In this document: positions 16,802-25,185 of the stretch, one piece after another
Layout: each line of letters starts with the position of its first letter
Position numbering within the stretch: position 1 is the first letter of the stretch
From: an uncultured Bacteroidales bacterium
GTDB taxonomy: Bacteria > Bacteroidota > Bacteroidia > Bacteroidales > P3
Assembly: GCA_900314725.1 (NCBI GenBank)
Contig: OMWJ01000001.1
Coordinates: forward strand, 124,001 to 188,000
Direction of reading: 5' to 3'
DNA length: 64,000 bases
Position numbers and translations under genes: made by a program
The notes under the pieces: model-generated
The model's input: the letters and a program-made list of their open reading frames with translations, nothing else
What the model was told of the DNA's origin: nothing
The model's database searches: none

Positions 16802-19204
16802 ATGATAGACTATCAAACCAAGATTGTAGATTTCAGTTTCGACGAATTGAAAGCAGAAATTATGCAAGATGCGTCGTCGAAAGATATGCTGACTTGTCGC
16901 TACCCAGCCCGGTTCATTATGCTTGATAATTTTGAGACTTTTCGCGAATTGAGAAGTTTCTTGCACAGTCAGGGTGCAAGGCTGTTGCAATTTGACAGTC
17001 TGCTTGATGATGATACCGACGGATGGCTTACAGCGGATCAGCTTATTGAACTTATTAAAGACACCTCTGACCCTACACTTATAACTCCTTTCTCCGAGCT
17101 TGTCCGATTTTATGAGGAGAATAAGTTTAATGGTTTTATGCATGATATTAGCTTGCATGAGGATTTGGCACACCCTAAGAAAAGATTGTATATTCCATTA
17201 ATTGGCTTGGAGAACCGTGTGGAAGGTTTTCTTCAAGGATTCTCCCGTATTGCTGAAAGTGCCCCAATATGGCGTTGCCGAACAGAAAAGCAGACTACTC
17301 GTGTCTATCTTATGTCTGACACGTCGTTTCAACAGAACAGCCATATTACAGTGCTTAAGAATGCGCGAGAATGGCTCCAATTCTGGAAGACGCAAGCACC
17401 ACAGGATGTCGTGATATGTACCTCGCTGCCAATCCGTGCATTCTATAGCCACTCTCAACCCGACAATATATTTTCTTTTCTTCCAATCAATAATGTATGT
17501 CAATTATTGACTGAGGTGATGGGGTATAGTTTTCCATTTGCATATGATGAACAGAGTAGAAAGTATTGGGATACGCTGGCAAGTGAAGTGGTAAATATCC
17601 CACAAAAAGATTTCTCGTTTGGTTCGTATGTCTGTCATCGATTGCATAGATATAGTATAGATGCAGAAACCCTGTTGCAACTTTGGATTTCTGCGGAAAC
17701 TACAGAGTTTGACAGGTGGACCTTAAAAAAATATGCTTTGTACGATTCGCAATTAACACAAAACGATTATCTTCAAAAGTGTCTGGAAACATCAAGTCTG
17801 GATAATGCAGATTCACTTATAATCAAAATTGCCACTCAGATACCGCTACACACACAAGACAAATACTATAATGCAAATCTGTTGAATGAACGCGCAAGAT
17901 TGATGAACTCGGCGAGAGAGTATATGAGAAGTGCTGTACCGTCAAAGATTCAGCAAGAATTAAGACAGGAAATTGTAGAGATTTTCCGTTCTGGAGATTT
18001 CGCTTCAGCAAAATCTTTGTGTACTCATACTTTCGACTTTGAATATTGGTTGGCCGCTGGTTGGTATGATTTACACGAAAATGATTCTTTCACGCGACGG
18101 GATTTGCAAAGCATTTATCCAGATCTTTATGGTTATTATGGCGAAGGAAATACCGTATTGCCAGACGGGTGTGAATGGATTGATATATATTTCCAACACT
18201 ATCGTAGGGCAAAGTTGTCAGATTCTTACCCAGACCCCATAAAGGATATTGTTTCAAAGTACAGCGGTACCGCAGAAAAATTTTACAGTTGGTATCATAT
18301 TATACCGAGAGCGCATGATATGTTAACACAAACTAAAGTAGACTATGTGTATTGGATAGATGGTTTGGGCGCTGAATATATTCCATTTATCAATCATATT
18401 GTTTCTGGACAAAAAGTATTTGTGACTGAAAAGTGTGTATATTCACGGGCAGACATCCCTTCTTCGACTACTCATAACCGATACGACCTACCTCCTGAAC
18501 AGATTTTACGAGCACTTGATGAAAAGGCTCATGATAGTCATGGATATCGGAAATACGATACCTTGATAGAAGAGTTGGCAATAGTACGTGACGCTGTTAA
18601 AAAAATCATGCAAAATCACATAGGAGAGAATTGTCGCATAGCCATAGTGAGCGATCATGGGTTGAGCTACCTTTCGCGTAAAGTTGATAGCCTTAAAACA
18701 GAGAAAACAGCGGAACATGAAGGACGCTACCTACTGTCTGACAACATACCACATCATGATACGGATTTTATTTATCATCTCAATGAAAGTGACGGTCGTC
18801 AGTATAAAGTTGCCTTACGGCATGCGTCGTTAGGAAATAAACCAACACATGAAGTTCATGGTGGATGCACACCTGAAGAGGTTCTTGTCCCTTTTATTGT
18901 TCTTGCGCCATCAACAGAAATGCATAATTATACCATTAGAATAAAGAAGAATAAGATACCCCTATCAAAACCAATTGTCGAAATATTTATAACTCCAAAG
19001 CCAACTGAGGTGAAGATAAAAATTGGCAGTGCTTCCGTCAATATGACATATGAAACAGGGGATATGTGGGTTGCTTACTTGCCTGATGCAAAAGAAGGGA
19101 ATACGCGTATTACCATTCAACCAAATGGAGGTGCTGTCCAAGGTTTTGATATTGAAATTTTCGGTTTAGGATTGGGTAATGCCAATAATATGTTTGGATT
19201 CTAA
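16802..19204 (+). CDS. pglZ: BREX phosphatase-fold protein PglZ (type 4)
   Basis: An 800-residue protein whose C-terminal half has the alkaline-phosphatase superfamily signature of PglZ. This includes YVYWIDGLGAEYIP near residue 518 (metal-binding Asp), RIAIVSDHGLSYLSRK near 611-626 (Asp-His-Gly), and EVHGGCTPEEVLVPF near 684-698 (His-Gly-Gly). The N-terminal half is specific to the family and includes CRYPARFIML near 29-38. PglZ is the defining gene of all BREX systems. It sits 4 bp after brxC and 11 bp before brxL. The presence of all three motifs suggests an active metal site, though the in vivo substrate of PglZ is not known. Confidence 0.92.
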   Translation: MIDYQTKIVDFSFDELKAEIMQDASSKDMLTCRYPARFIMLDNFETFRELRSFLHSQGARLLQFDSLLDDDTDGWLTADQLIELIKDTSDPTLITPFSELVRFYEENKFNGFMHDISLHEDLAHPKKRLYIPLIGLENRVEGFLQGFSRIAESAPIWRCRTEKQTTRVYLMSDTSFQQNSHITVLKNAREWLQFWKTQAPQDVVICTSLPIRAFYSHSQPDNIFSFLPINNVCQLLTEVMGYSFPFAYDEQSRKYWDTLASEVVNIPQKDFSFGSYVCHRLHRYSIDAETLLQLWISAETTEFDRWTLKKYALYDSQLTQNDYLQKCLETSSLDNADSLIIKIATQIPLHTQDKYYNANLLNERARLMNSAREYMRSAVPSKIQQELRQEIVEIFRSGDFASAKSLCTHTFDFEYWLAAGWYDLHENDSFTRRDLQSIYPDLYGYYGEGNTVLPDGCEWIDIYFQHYRRAKLSDSYPDPIKDIVSKYSGTAEKFYSWYHIIPRAHDMLTQTKVDYVYWIDGLGAEYIPFINHIVSGQKVFVTEKCVYSRADIPSSTTHNRYDLPPEQILRALDEKAHDSHGYRKYDTLIEELAIVRDAVKKIMQNHIGENCRIAIVSDHGLSYLSRKVDSLKTEKTAEHEGRYLLSDNIPHHDTDFIYHLNESDGRQYKVALRHASLGNKPTHEVHGGCTPEEVLVPFIVLAPSTEMHNYTIRIKKNKIPLSKPIVEIFITPKPTEVKIKIGSASVNMTYETGDMWVAYLPDAKEGNTRITIQPNGGAVQGFDIEIFGLGLGNANNMFGF

Positions 19205-19215
19205 AAAATATAGAA

Positions 19216-20652
19216 ATGAACGATTTGGGAGAAAAAATAAAACAGGTATTCGGTAGTGTAGCTGTTTATAAAGACCCTAAGAATTACGAGGCGTTCAATG
19301 GTTACAATCTGCCTTCATTCATTAAGGACTATATAGTATCAAAGCATATTGCACCTGACGGTACGTTGAGAGGTGATGCAATGTTACAATTTCTGGGAGA
19401 ACATATTCCTCAAGAAACCAACTCCGTCAAGTCGCGCTTGATGCGCGGAGAGGTAATGACCCTTCTCACTCGTTTTATAGTCAGTACGAATCTTCACTCC
19501 AATCGGGTACAATTTTCCATACCAGACATGGGAATTAATTATGGAGAGACTGAAATTCCGCATCATCTCATAGTACAATATCCCAATGACCTTATTGATG
19601 GAGAGAGGTGGGGTATTATGAAACTTGTATACATACCACCTAGCGATGGTAATAGTGGCCATGTGGAGATGATTGACTTCCGGCCTTTCCGTCCCATTGA
19701 GAATATGGATTTGGATTATTATCGCCAGTGTCGAAGACAATTTTCCTTAGATGAATGGATCGATGTGCTTATTTCTGCGATGGAGTATAATCCGAAAGCA
19801 TTTGCATCAAAAACACAAAAGCTGGAATTTCTTACGCGTCTGTTGCCATTCATTGAACCAAGGCTCAATATGGTGGAGTTTGCGCATATGGGTACAGGTA
19901 AGTCCTATGTATTTGGACAGTTGAGTAAATATGTATGGTTAGTAAGTGGTGGAAAGGTGAGTCGAGCCAAGTTAATATATGACAAGGCGAAACAGGTGCC
20001 AGGAATCATGCGTTATTATGATCTTGTGGGATTCGATGAACTGCAAAGCATAACATTTAGTGACCCCGCCGAAATACAGGCATTCCTCAAGAATTTTCTA
20101 GAGTATGGTAAAGCCACTGTTGATAACTATGAATTTATGTCGCAATGCGGATTAATACTACTTGGAAATATTGACCTTGATGGAGAGAACAACCCTCTTG
20201 ATGAGAACTACTTCAAGAAGATGCCAGACATCTTCCACGAAGCTGCCACTCTTGATAGATTTCATGGTATGATAGAAGGATGGCGATTGCCAAGAATAGA
20301 CAGCAGTATGGTATTGAAAGGCTGGACACTTAATGCAGAGTTTTTCAGTGAAACGTTACATAGAATGCGTACAGAAAGCGTTTATGTAGATGTCGTAAAC
20401 CAACTCGTTGACATGCCAAAGAAAATTGATGAACGGCATAAGAAAGCAGTTGTCCGTATGGCTACAGCTTATTATAAGTTGCTTTTCCCCCACTTGGTTG
20501 ATATCAAATTGGTAAATGTTGAAGACTTTGATACATATTGCTTGCAACCTGCTATTCGTAGACGGGATATTATCCGACAACAATGTGATATTAATGACAC
20601 AGGTTCCACTTATCTAAAGCCAATACCTACGATTAAAATAAAATCGATATAG
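19216..20652 (+). CDS. brxL: BREX Lon-like AAA+ protein BrxL (short form)
   Basis: A 478-residue AAA+ protein with Walker A HMGTGKSY (GTGKS at 226-230), a Walker B-like LVGFDELQSI (about 270-279) and a possible arginine-finger region near DRFHGMIEGWRLPR. This is the BrxL family. The type 1 protein is about 680 residues with a C-terminal Lon-protease-like domain; this one stops soon after the ATPase core, around the IRRRDIIRQQC segment. A short form of about 450-480 residues exists in the family, so this is probably natural rather than a truncation, but I cannot check. It is the last gene of the operon, 11 bp after pglZ, with no obvious terminator after it. Confidence 0.88.
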   Translation: MNDLGEKIKQVFGSVAVYKDPKNYEAFNGYNLPSFIKDYIVSKHIAPDGTLRGDAMLQFLGEHIPQETNSVKSRLMRGEVMTLLTRFIVSTNLHSNRVQFSIPDMGINYGETEIPHHLIVQYPNDLIDGERWGIMKLVYIPPSDGNSGHVEMIDFRPFRPIENMDLDYYRQCRRQFSLDEWIDVLISAMEYNPKAFASKTQKLEFLTRLLPFIEPRLNMVEFAHMGTGKSYVFGQLSKYVWLVSGGKVSRAKLIYDKAKQVPGIMRYYDLVGFDELQSITFSDPAEIQAFLKNFLEYGKATVDNYEFMSQCGLILLGNIDLDGENNPLDENYFKKMPDIFHEAATLDRFHGMIEGWRLPRIDSSMVLKGWTLNAEFFSETLHRMRTESVYVDVVNQLVDMPKKIDERHKKAVVRMATAYYKLLFPHLVDIKLVNVEDFDTYCLQPAIRRRDIIRQQCDINDTGSTYLKPIPTIKIKSI

Positions 20653-20704
20653 TATAAGAAATTTAATTTTATCTGGTGGTAGGAGTAAGAGGTAGGGGAC
20701 ATCT

Positions 20705-20953
20705 ATGTTGGTAGGAGTGAAAATGAAAATGTTCTTCCCCTTTGGATTATCAAACATTAATTCGTTGTTGATAAAAAGGATTCAAGAGAACATACACCTG
20801 CCCCACACCAAGGCAATAGAAGTACGGTTTAATATTTCCGCATTTTGGACTTCAAATAAAAAAGAAAGAATTGAAAATCGCATAAGAACAGTAGCTGAAA
20901 ATGATTTGTTAAAGGGCAATGAAGAAAAACGAGATACAAAAAAACCAACATAG
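20705..20953 (+). CDS. Small hypothetical frame, possibly gene debris
   Basis: An 82-codon frame beginning MLVGVKMKMFFPFG and ending in the lysine-rich EEKRDTKKPT, directly joined to the decayed rhuM sequence. The N-terminal part and the charged middle (SNKKERIENRIRTVAEND) match nothing I recognise. It may be the remains of the start of rhuM or of a gene lost from the defence island. There is no convincing ribosome binding site. Treat it as doubtful. Confidence 0.2.
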   Translation: MLVGVKMKMFFPFGLSNINSLLIKRIQENIHLPHTKAIEVRFNISAFWTSNKKERIENRIRTVAENDLLKGNEEKRDTKKPT

Positions 20954-21485
20954 CATCGTTCTCTATCAAAACGAGGAATGAAATGTGTGTGTCAATGTCT
21001 ATTATAATAATGTGACATTTTGGCTCTCGCAGAAAGCGATGGGTGTAAAACACAGGCCATCACAAAACATTTAGGTAAAATCTATCAAGAGCAGGAGTTC
21101 TCAAAAGAAGCAACTTGTTCCAAAATGGAGGAACAAGTTTAACAAGAGGGAGAGCGACAGATAAAAAGTCTTGTTGTCTTCTCAATCTCGATGCTGTCAT
21201 TGCCCAAGCTACCATATCAACTCTCATCAAGCAACGACGTCCCGTATATAGGCAACCATAAATCTGAAAGAATGCATCACCCAAAACTTTGTGCTGAATG
21301 ACAGATGTTCAACAATAGGGAAGCCTTTCGACAAAGGCTATTTTGACGAGTTGCTGGAACGCATTCGCAAGATTCACGACAGCGAACGCCGAACCTACCA
21401 AAAATTGCCGATGTGTTTGAGAATGCAGTTACGACTACGACAGCGAAACCGAAAAATATTTAAAAGGAGAGGAAATATGAAATAA
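20952..21485 (+). pseudogene. Decayed RhuM-family virulence gene
   Basis: Pieces of a RhuM protein can be read in order across all three frames: SIVLYQNEE, then VCVNVYYNNVTFWLSQKAMGV, then KTQAITKHLGKIYQEQEFSK followed by EATCSKMEEQV, then FDKGYFDELLERIRKIHDSE followed by RRTYQKL near 21316-21400, and a final degenerate stretch. RhuM proteins are about 330 residues and are common near restriction and toxin loci in Bacteroidetes; their function is unsettled. At least three frameshifts and internal stops show the gene is dead. Its position just after brxL fits a defence island whose edge is eroding. Confidence 0.75.
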
Positions 21486-22137
21486 TTAGATAATTAATCA
21501 AATCAAAAATCACAAACTGGGATCGACAGTAATTAACATAGGAGCATATGTTCTTATTCTTGTTTTGGTAGAAGTCCTTGGTGGCTGGGGATTTTAGTTT
21601 GTTTTAGGAGAATATATGTTTTTGCGAAGACTTTACGGGCAAGCTTACACGGACTTGTTATGTGATCAACAAGGGAATTCAATTCAGGACAAAATAAACA
21701 AATAGAGTAGGAAGTAGACATGGGATTATGTGATACATATCTTTTTGGCAATTATAAATTATACAAGAATTCAAAAGTTCAGATTGCAATGTTCAATACC
21801 TTCCAAGTATTAGCAAAGGACCAGCAATCCACAACTAGCATTTCTTTCCCAAAATAAATATGTAAACTCTAAAACTTCTGCAACTATACAACAAAAAGAC
21901 TTAAAAGATAACGAAAAGATAATCATTGTGTGTGCTATTAATGACAGAGAAGACTATGTATAGTACAGTTATTGGAGAAGGATGCATCGTCTGTGGTTGG
22001 TCATACTACATGACAATAGTTGCATTCATGATAACCGAATACTTTATTTTGTTTTAGAGAATACGAAAATAAAGGGATAAATATGACTAGAAATCGTGAA
22101 AGAGTTTAAGTCTTTTGCAACGAACTTGTATTAGACA
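21486..22137. other. Gene-free debris at the right edge of the defence island
   Basis: About 650 bp with stops in every frame and base composition between the island and the chromosome. A short frame near 21616 reads MFLRRLYGQAYTDLL for 29 codons, which I do not recognise. No tRNA, integrase, terminal repeat or target duplication is visible. It is probably the remains of genes lost after insertion. Confidence 0.5.
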
Positions 22138-22917
22138 TTAAAAACAAAAATCGTGAAGATTTTTGTAAGAAAGTCTTTCTTTTATTTTTTTTATTTCTTC
22201 TTCTGAGGCGATGTTGATGGAGTATTCGTCAAGGTTGTTTCCTCCCATAGAAACTTTTGGATGACGGAATTGCATTTTGCTATCTATTTTAGTTTTAGCA
22301 GATAAATGAAAGTTATTAACATTAGTATATTCTTTCAGCATTTTTATGTTAGAAGAATTTACTCCACTGCCTATCATTATTTCTATTTGAGAACCAAAGT
22401 CTTGTTGTATTTTTTTTATGTTTTCTATTCCTTCTATGGCTTTGTTTGCAGCTCCAGAAGTAAGTATTCTTCTTGCTCCACAAGATATTATATCTTGTAC
22501 TGACTGATAATAGTCTTTGCTTACATCTATTGCTCTATGAAAACATACATCTAAAGGTTTTGCAATTTCTATTAGTGTTTTTGTACGTTCTTTATCAATA
22601 GTTCCATCACTATTTAGTAGACCGAAAACCACACCTTTTACGCCAATTTTTTTGCATAATAAGATGTCTTCTTTCATTAGAGAGAATTCTATATCATTAT
22701 AAAGAAAATCACCTCCTCTTGGGCGAATCATAACCATGGTATCTATGTTTAGATGTTCTTTTGCATAGACAATTGTGGCGTATGAGGGTGTAGTGCCTCC
22801 TTCTTGTTGGTTGTCGCACAATTCTACTCTGTCGGCACCTGTTCTTTCTGCCACAAGACAAGAATCAATGGAGTAGGCGCATATTTCTATTTTATTTTGT
22901 TTCCTTTTCTCAGCCAT
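22138..22917 (-). CDS. cutC: Copper homeostasis protein CutC family
   Basis: A 259-residue TIM-barrel protein of the CutC family. Motifs seen are ADRVELCDNQQEGGTTPSYA (about 29-48), MVMIRPRGGDFLYND (about 62-76), GVVFGLLNSDG (about 95-105), CFHRAIDVSKD (about 124-134) and ARRILTSGAANKA (148-160). The family was linked to copper tolerance in E. coli, but that role is disputed and the barrel may be an enzyme of unknown substrate. The start overlaps the end of the upstream nuclease gene by 31 bp, so it is read from the same mRNA. It is the last gene of the tyrS operon. Confidence 0.93.
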   Translation of the reverse strand: MAEKRKQNKIEICAYSIDSCLVAERTGADRVELCDNQQEGGTTPSYATIVYAKEHLNIDTMVMIRPRGGDFLYNDIEFSLMKEDILLCKKIGVKGVVFGLLNSDGTIDKERTKTLIEIAKPLDVCFHRAIDVSKDYYQSVQDIISCGARRILTSGAANKAIEGIENIKKIQQDFGSQIEIMIGSGVNSSNIKMLKEYTNVNNFHLSAKTKIDSKMQFRHPKVSMGGNNLDEYSINIASEEEIKKIKERLSYKNLHDFCF

Positions 22918-23714
22918 AGTTTTAAACTACTTTGAGCTTCTACTTTGTTTTCTATACTATCTTCTAAGAAAGGGAAAAAGTCTATTCCTGTTACTTGTTC
23001 TATTTTGTTAACAGAGCAAACGTAGTCTTCTATATTAAAATTGTTAGGGGCATTTTCACAGATAAAACCTATTGCTTTTGGTTCTGGATTCATAGATAAT
23101 ACAACCTTAAAGAAAGCTTTTGGTACTGCTACTTTGTTTTTTCCAATAGTAGAAAAGTTTTTATCCAATATAGGACCGCAGACAATATATATCTCACCAT
23201 ATCTTTTTGCCCATTGTCTGCAAAGAGATTCTATTTCTTCCCAATCTCCAGCATTAAGTTTTTGGTCTTGAGGGCATATATTTGTTAGTAGAAAGCTTTC
23301 ATACATTGCTTTCTTGTTCCATTTGGCATCACCAGCAGGATACATGTGTCCTCTTGACCAGCCACTATGTTTGTAATCTTCTAAGGAAGCACGTGGCTTT
23401 CTTACTTGTTCATCTTCCCTGAAAGCATTAGAAGATGTTCTTTTCAGGTTTCCGTTAGCATATTGTTTAGTTTCTTTCCATGCTACCCAATTAGGAATCT
23501 TGTTGTCGGGATTGTAAGAAACAGTGTAAGCAAATCTATAAAGCAACAGTTCCTTCCTATCTTTTAGGGGAGAACAATAAGTGATAGTATCTTTGTCATT
23601 GACTATTTGTTGTTCCTCCGTAGAGGAACTTTTAGATGGACTTGTAGCAAAAACACATGCTACACACAAGGCTGTTAAAATACCTATCAGCAGTATTTTT
23701 ACTCTTCTGCTCAT
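22887..23714 (-). CDS. Exported DNA/RNA non-specific endonuclease (NUC1 family)
   Basis: A 275-residue protein with an N-terminal hydrophobic segment (ILLIGILTALCVAC, 8-20) that is either a signal peptide or, with C20 after LCVA, a lipoprotein signal. The catalytic beta-beta-alpha-metal motif is GWSRGHMYPAGD (R121, G122, H123), a variant of the usual DRGH with Ser for Asp. It is followed by FLLTNICPQDQKLNAGDW (142-158) with the metal-binding Asn145. Members cut DNA and RNA without sequence preference outside the cytoplasm, often for nutrient scavenging. It lies 9 bp after tyrS and overlaps cutC. Confidence 0.9.
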   Translation of the reverse strand: MSRRVKILLIGILTALCVACVFATSPSKSSSTEEQQIVNDKDTITYCSPLKDRKELLLYRFAYTVSYNPDNKIPNWVAWKETKQYANGNLKRTSSNAFREDEQVRKPRASLEDYKHSGWSRGHMYPAGDAKWNKKAMYESFLLTNICPQDQKLNAGDWEEIESLCRQWAKRYGEIYIVCGPILDKNFSTIGKNKVAVPKAFFKVVLSMNPEPKAIGFICENAPNNFNIEDYVCSVNKIEQVTGIDFFPFLEDSIENKVEAQSSLKLWLRKGNKIK

Positions 23715-23723
23715 TTTATTTTT

Positions 23724-25004
23724 TTATTCTACCACGATTATGTAATAGTTCTTTTTACCCTTTTGGACCAAGATATATTTGTTGTTCAAAAGGCAAGAAG
23801 AATTGGCTATATAATCTTCTTTTATTTTTTCTTTATTGATAGACAAAGAATTTTCTTTTAAAGCTCTACGTACTTCTCCTTTGGAAGCGAGAACTTGAGT
23901 TTTTTCAGCCACGAGGTCTATTATTCCAATGCCATTTTCTATGTCTGACTTGCTTATTTTGAATTGAGGGACACCATCAAATACACTTAAAAATGTTTGT
24001 TCGTCAAGTTTTTTAAGAGTTTCTGTTGTTCCTTTTCCAAATAATATCTGAGAAGCTTCTATAGCTGCATTGTAATCTTCTTCGCTATGAACTTTGATGG
24101 TAATATCCTTAGCTAAAGCCTTTTGAAGAATTCTTTGAGAAGGATCTGCTGCGTGTTGTTTTTCTAACTCGCAAATCTCTTCTTCTGATTTTAATGTGAA
24201 TATTCTAATAAATCGGGCTGCATCTTCATCAGACAGATTCAACCAGAATTGATAGAAAGCGTAAGGGGAAGTTTTTTCTCTGTCTAACCAAACATTGCCT
24301 TTCTCTGTCTTACCAAATTTCTTTCCATCAGCTTTTGTTATCAATGGACAAGTGATAGCGTATGCTTCCTTGTCAAGAGTTCTACGGATGAGTTCTGTGC
24401 CTGTGGTTATATTCCCCCATTGGTCGGAGCCTCCCATTTGAAGTTTGCAGTCGTAGTTTTCAAATAGATAAAGAAAATCGTAGCCTTGCATCAATTGATA
24501 TGAAAACTCTGTAAAAGATATTCCCGTTTCTATTCTTTTTTTAACAGAATCCTTAGCCATCATATAATTAACGGTGATATGCTTTCCTATCTCACGGATA
24601 AAATCTATGAAACTCCAGCCTTTCATCCAGTCGTAGTTGTTAAGAATCTGAGCATGGTTAGGTTTGTCTTCAGAAAAATCTAAGAATTTTTCCAATTGTT
24701 TTCTTATACATTCTTGATTATGCTGTATGGTTTCAGGAGTAAGAAGGACTCTTTCCTGACTCTTGAAACTTGGGTCGCCTATCATTCCTGTAGCACCTCC
24801 TAAAACAACCAAAGGCCTATGACCACAAGCTTGAAAATGTGTAAGAATCATTATGCTTACTAAGTGCCCTATATGAAGACTATCAGCAGTTGGGTCTATA
24901 CCTACATATGCTGTAGCCATTCCTTTTTTTAGTTCGTCTTCTGTTCCTGGCATTATGGTGTGGATCATATTTCTCCACTTTAGTTCTGCTACAAAATCTT
25001 TCAT
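23724..25004 (-). CDS. tyrS: Tyrosyl-tRNA synthetase
   Basis: A 426-residue class I synthetase that charges tRNA-Tyr. The HIGH signature is LHIGHL (44-47), the tyrosine-binding segment is [12 protein letters not shown] near 169-180, and the KMSKS loop appears as KKFGKTEKG (229-233 = KFGKT). An S4-type RNA-binding tail lies at the C-terminus ([18 protein letters not shown]). Length and motif spacing are normal. It heads the leftward operon with the nuclease and cutC. A TATTTTTG -7 element on the minus strand at 25038-25045 is its likely promoter. Confidence 0.97.
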   Translation of the reverse strand: MKDFVAELKWRNMIHTIMPGTEDELKKGMATAYVGIDPTADSLHIGHLVSIMILTHFQACGHRPLVVLGGATGMIGDPSFKSQERVLLTPETIQHNQECIRKQLEKFLDFSEDKPNHAQILNNYDWMKGWSFIDFIREIGKHITVNYMMAKDSVKKRIETGISFTEFSYQLMQGYDFLYLFENYDCKLQMGGSDQWGNITTGTELIRRTLDKEAYAITCPLITKADGKKFGKTEKGNVWLDREKTSPYAFYQFWLNLSDEDAARFIRIFTLKSEEEICELEKQHAADPSQRILQKALAKDITIKVHSEEDYNAAIEASQILFGKGTTETLKKLDEQTFLSVFDGVPQFKISKSDIENGIGIIDLVAEKTQVLASKGEVRRALKENSLSINKEKIKEDYIANSSCLLNNKYILVQKGKKNYYIIVVE

Positions 25005-25037
25005 CTATTTATGTGTTATATATTGTTATACGAAGTG

Positions 25038-25045
25038 CAAAAATA
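25038..25045 (-). promoter_or_regulatory. -7 promoter element for tyrS
   Basis: TATTTTTG on the minus strand, matching TAnnTTTG, 34 bp before the tyrS start. The -33 position lacks a clear TTTG. Confidence 0.45.
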
Positions 25046-25097
25046 CTACTTTTTGTAACACCTTTTGAAAAATAGTTTACATTTTTTTCAAAAAAAG

Positions 25098-25128
25098 TTT
25101 GGTAGGTTATAAATTTAATATAATTTTG
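25098..25128 (+). promoter_or_regulatory. Bacteroidetes promoter for the outer-membrane receptor
   Basis: TTTG at 25098-25101 and TAATTTTG at 25121-25128, separated by 19 bp, the consensus spacing. The start codon follows 57 bp downstream. Confidence 0.75.
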
Positions 25129-25185
25129 CGGTGTAATACTTTACTATTACACTAATACAGTATAACAATTAAAAACCATACAAAA

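Noticed and set aside
20829..21284. Minus-strand frames over the rhuM remains
   Set aside because: They are antisense shadows of the decayed gene with no conserved motif.
22080..22160. Short repeat aaatcgtgaa at both sides of the island's right edge as an attachment site
   Set aside because: Only about 10 bp, A/T-rich, and no matching copy at the left edge, so chance similarity is more likely.
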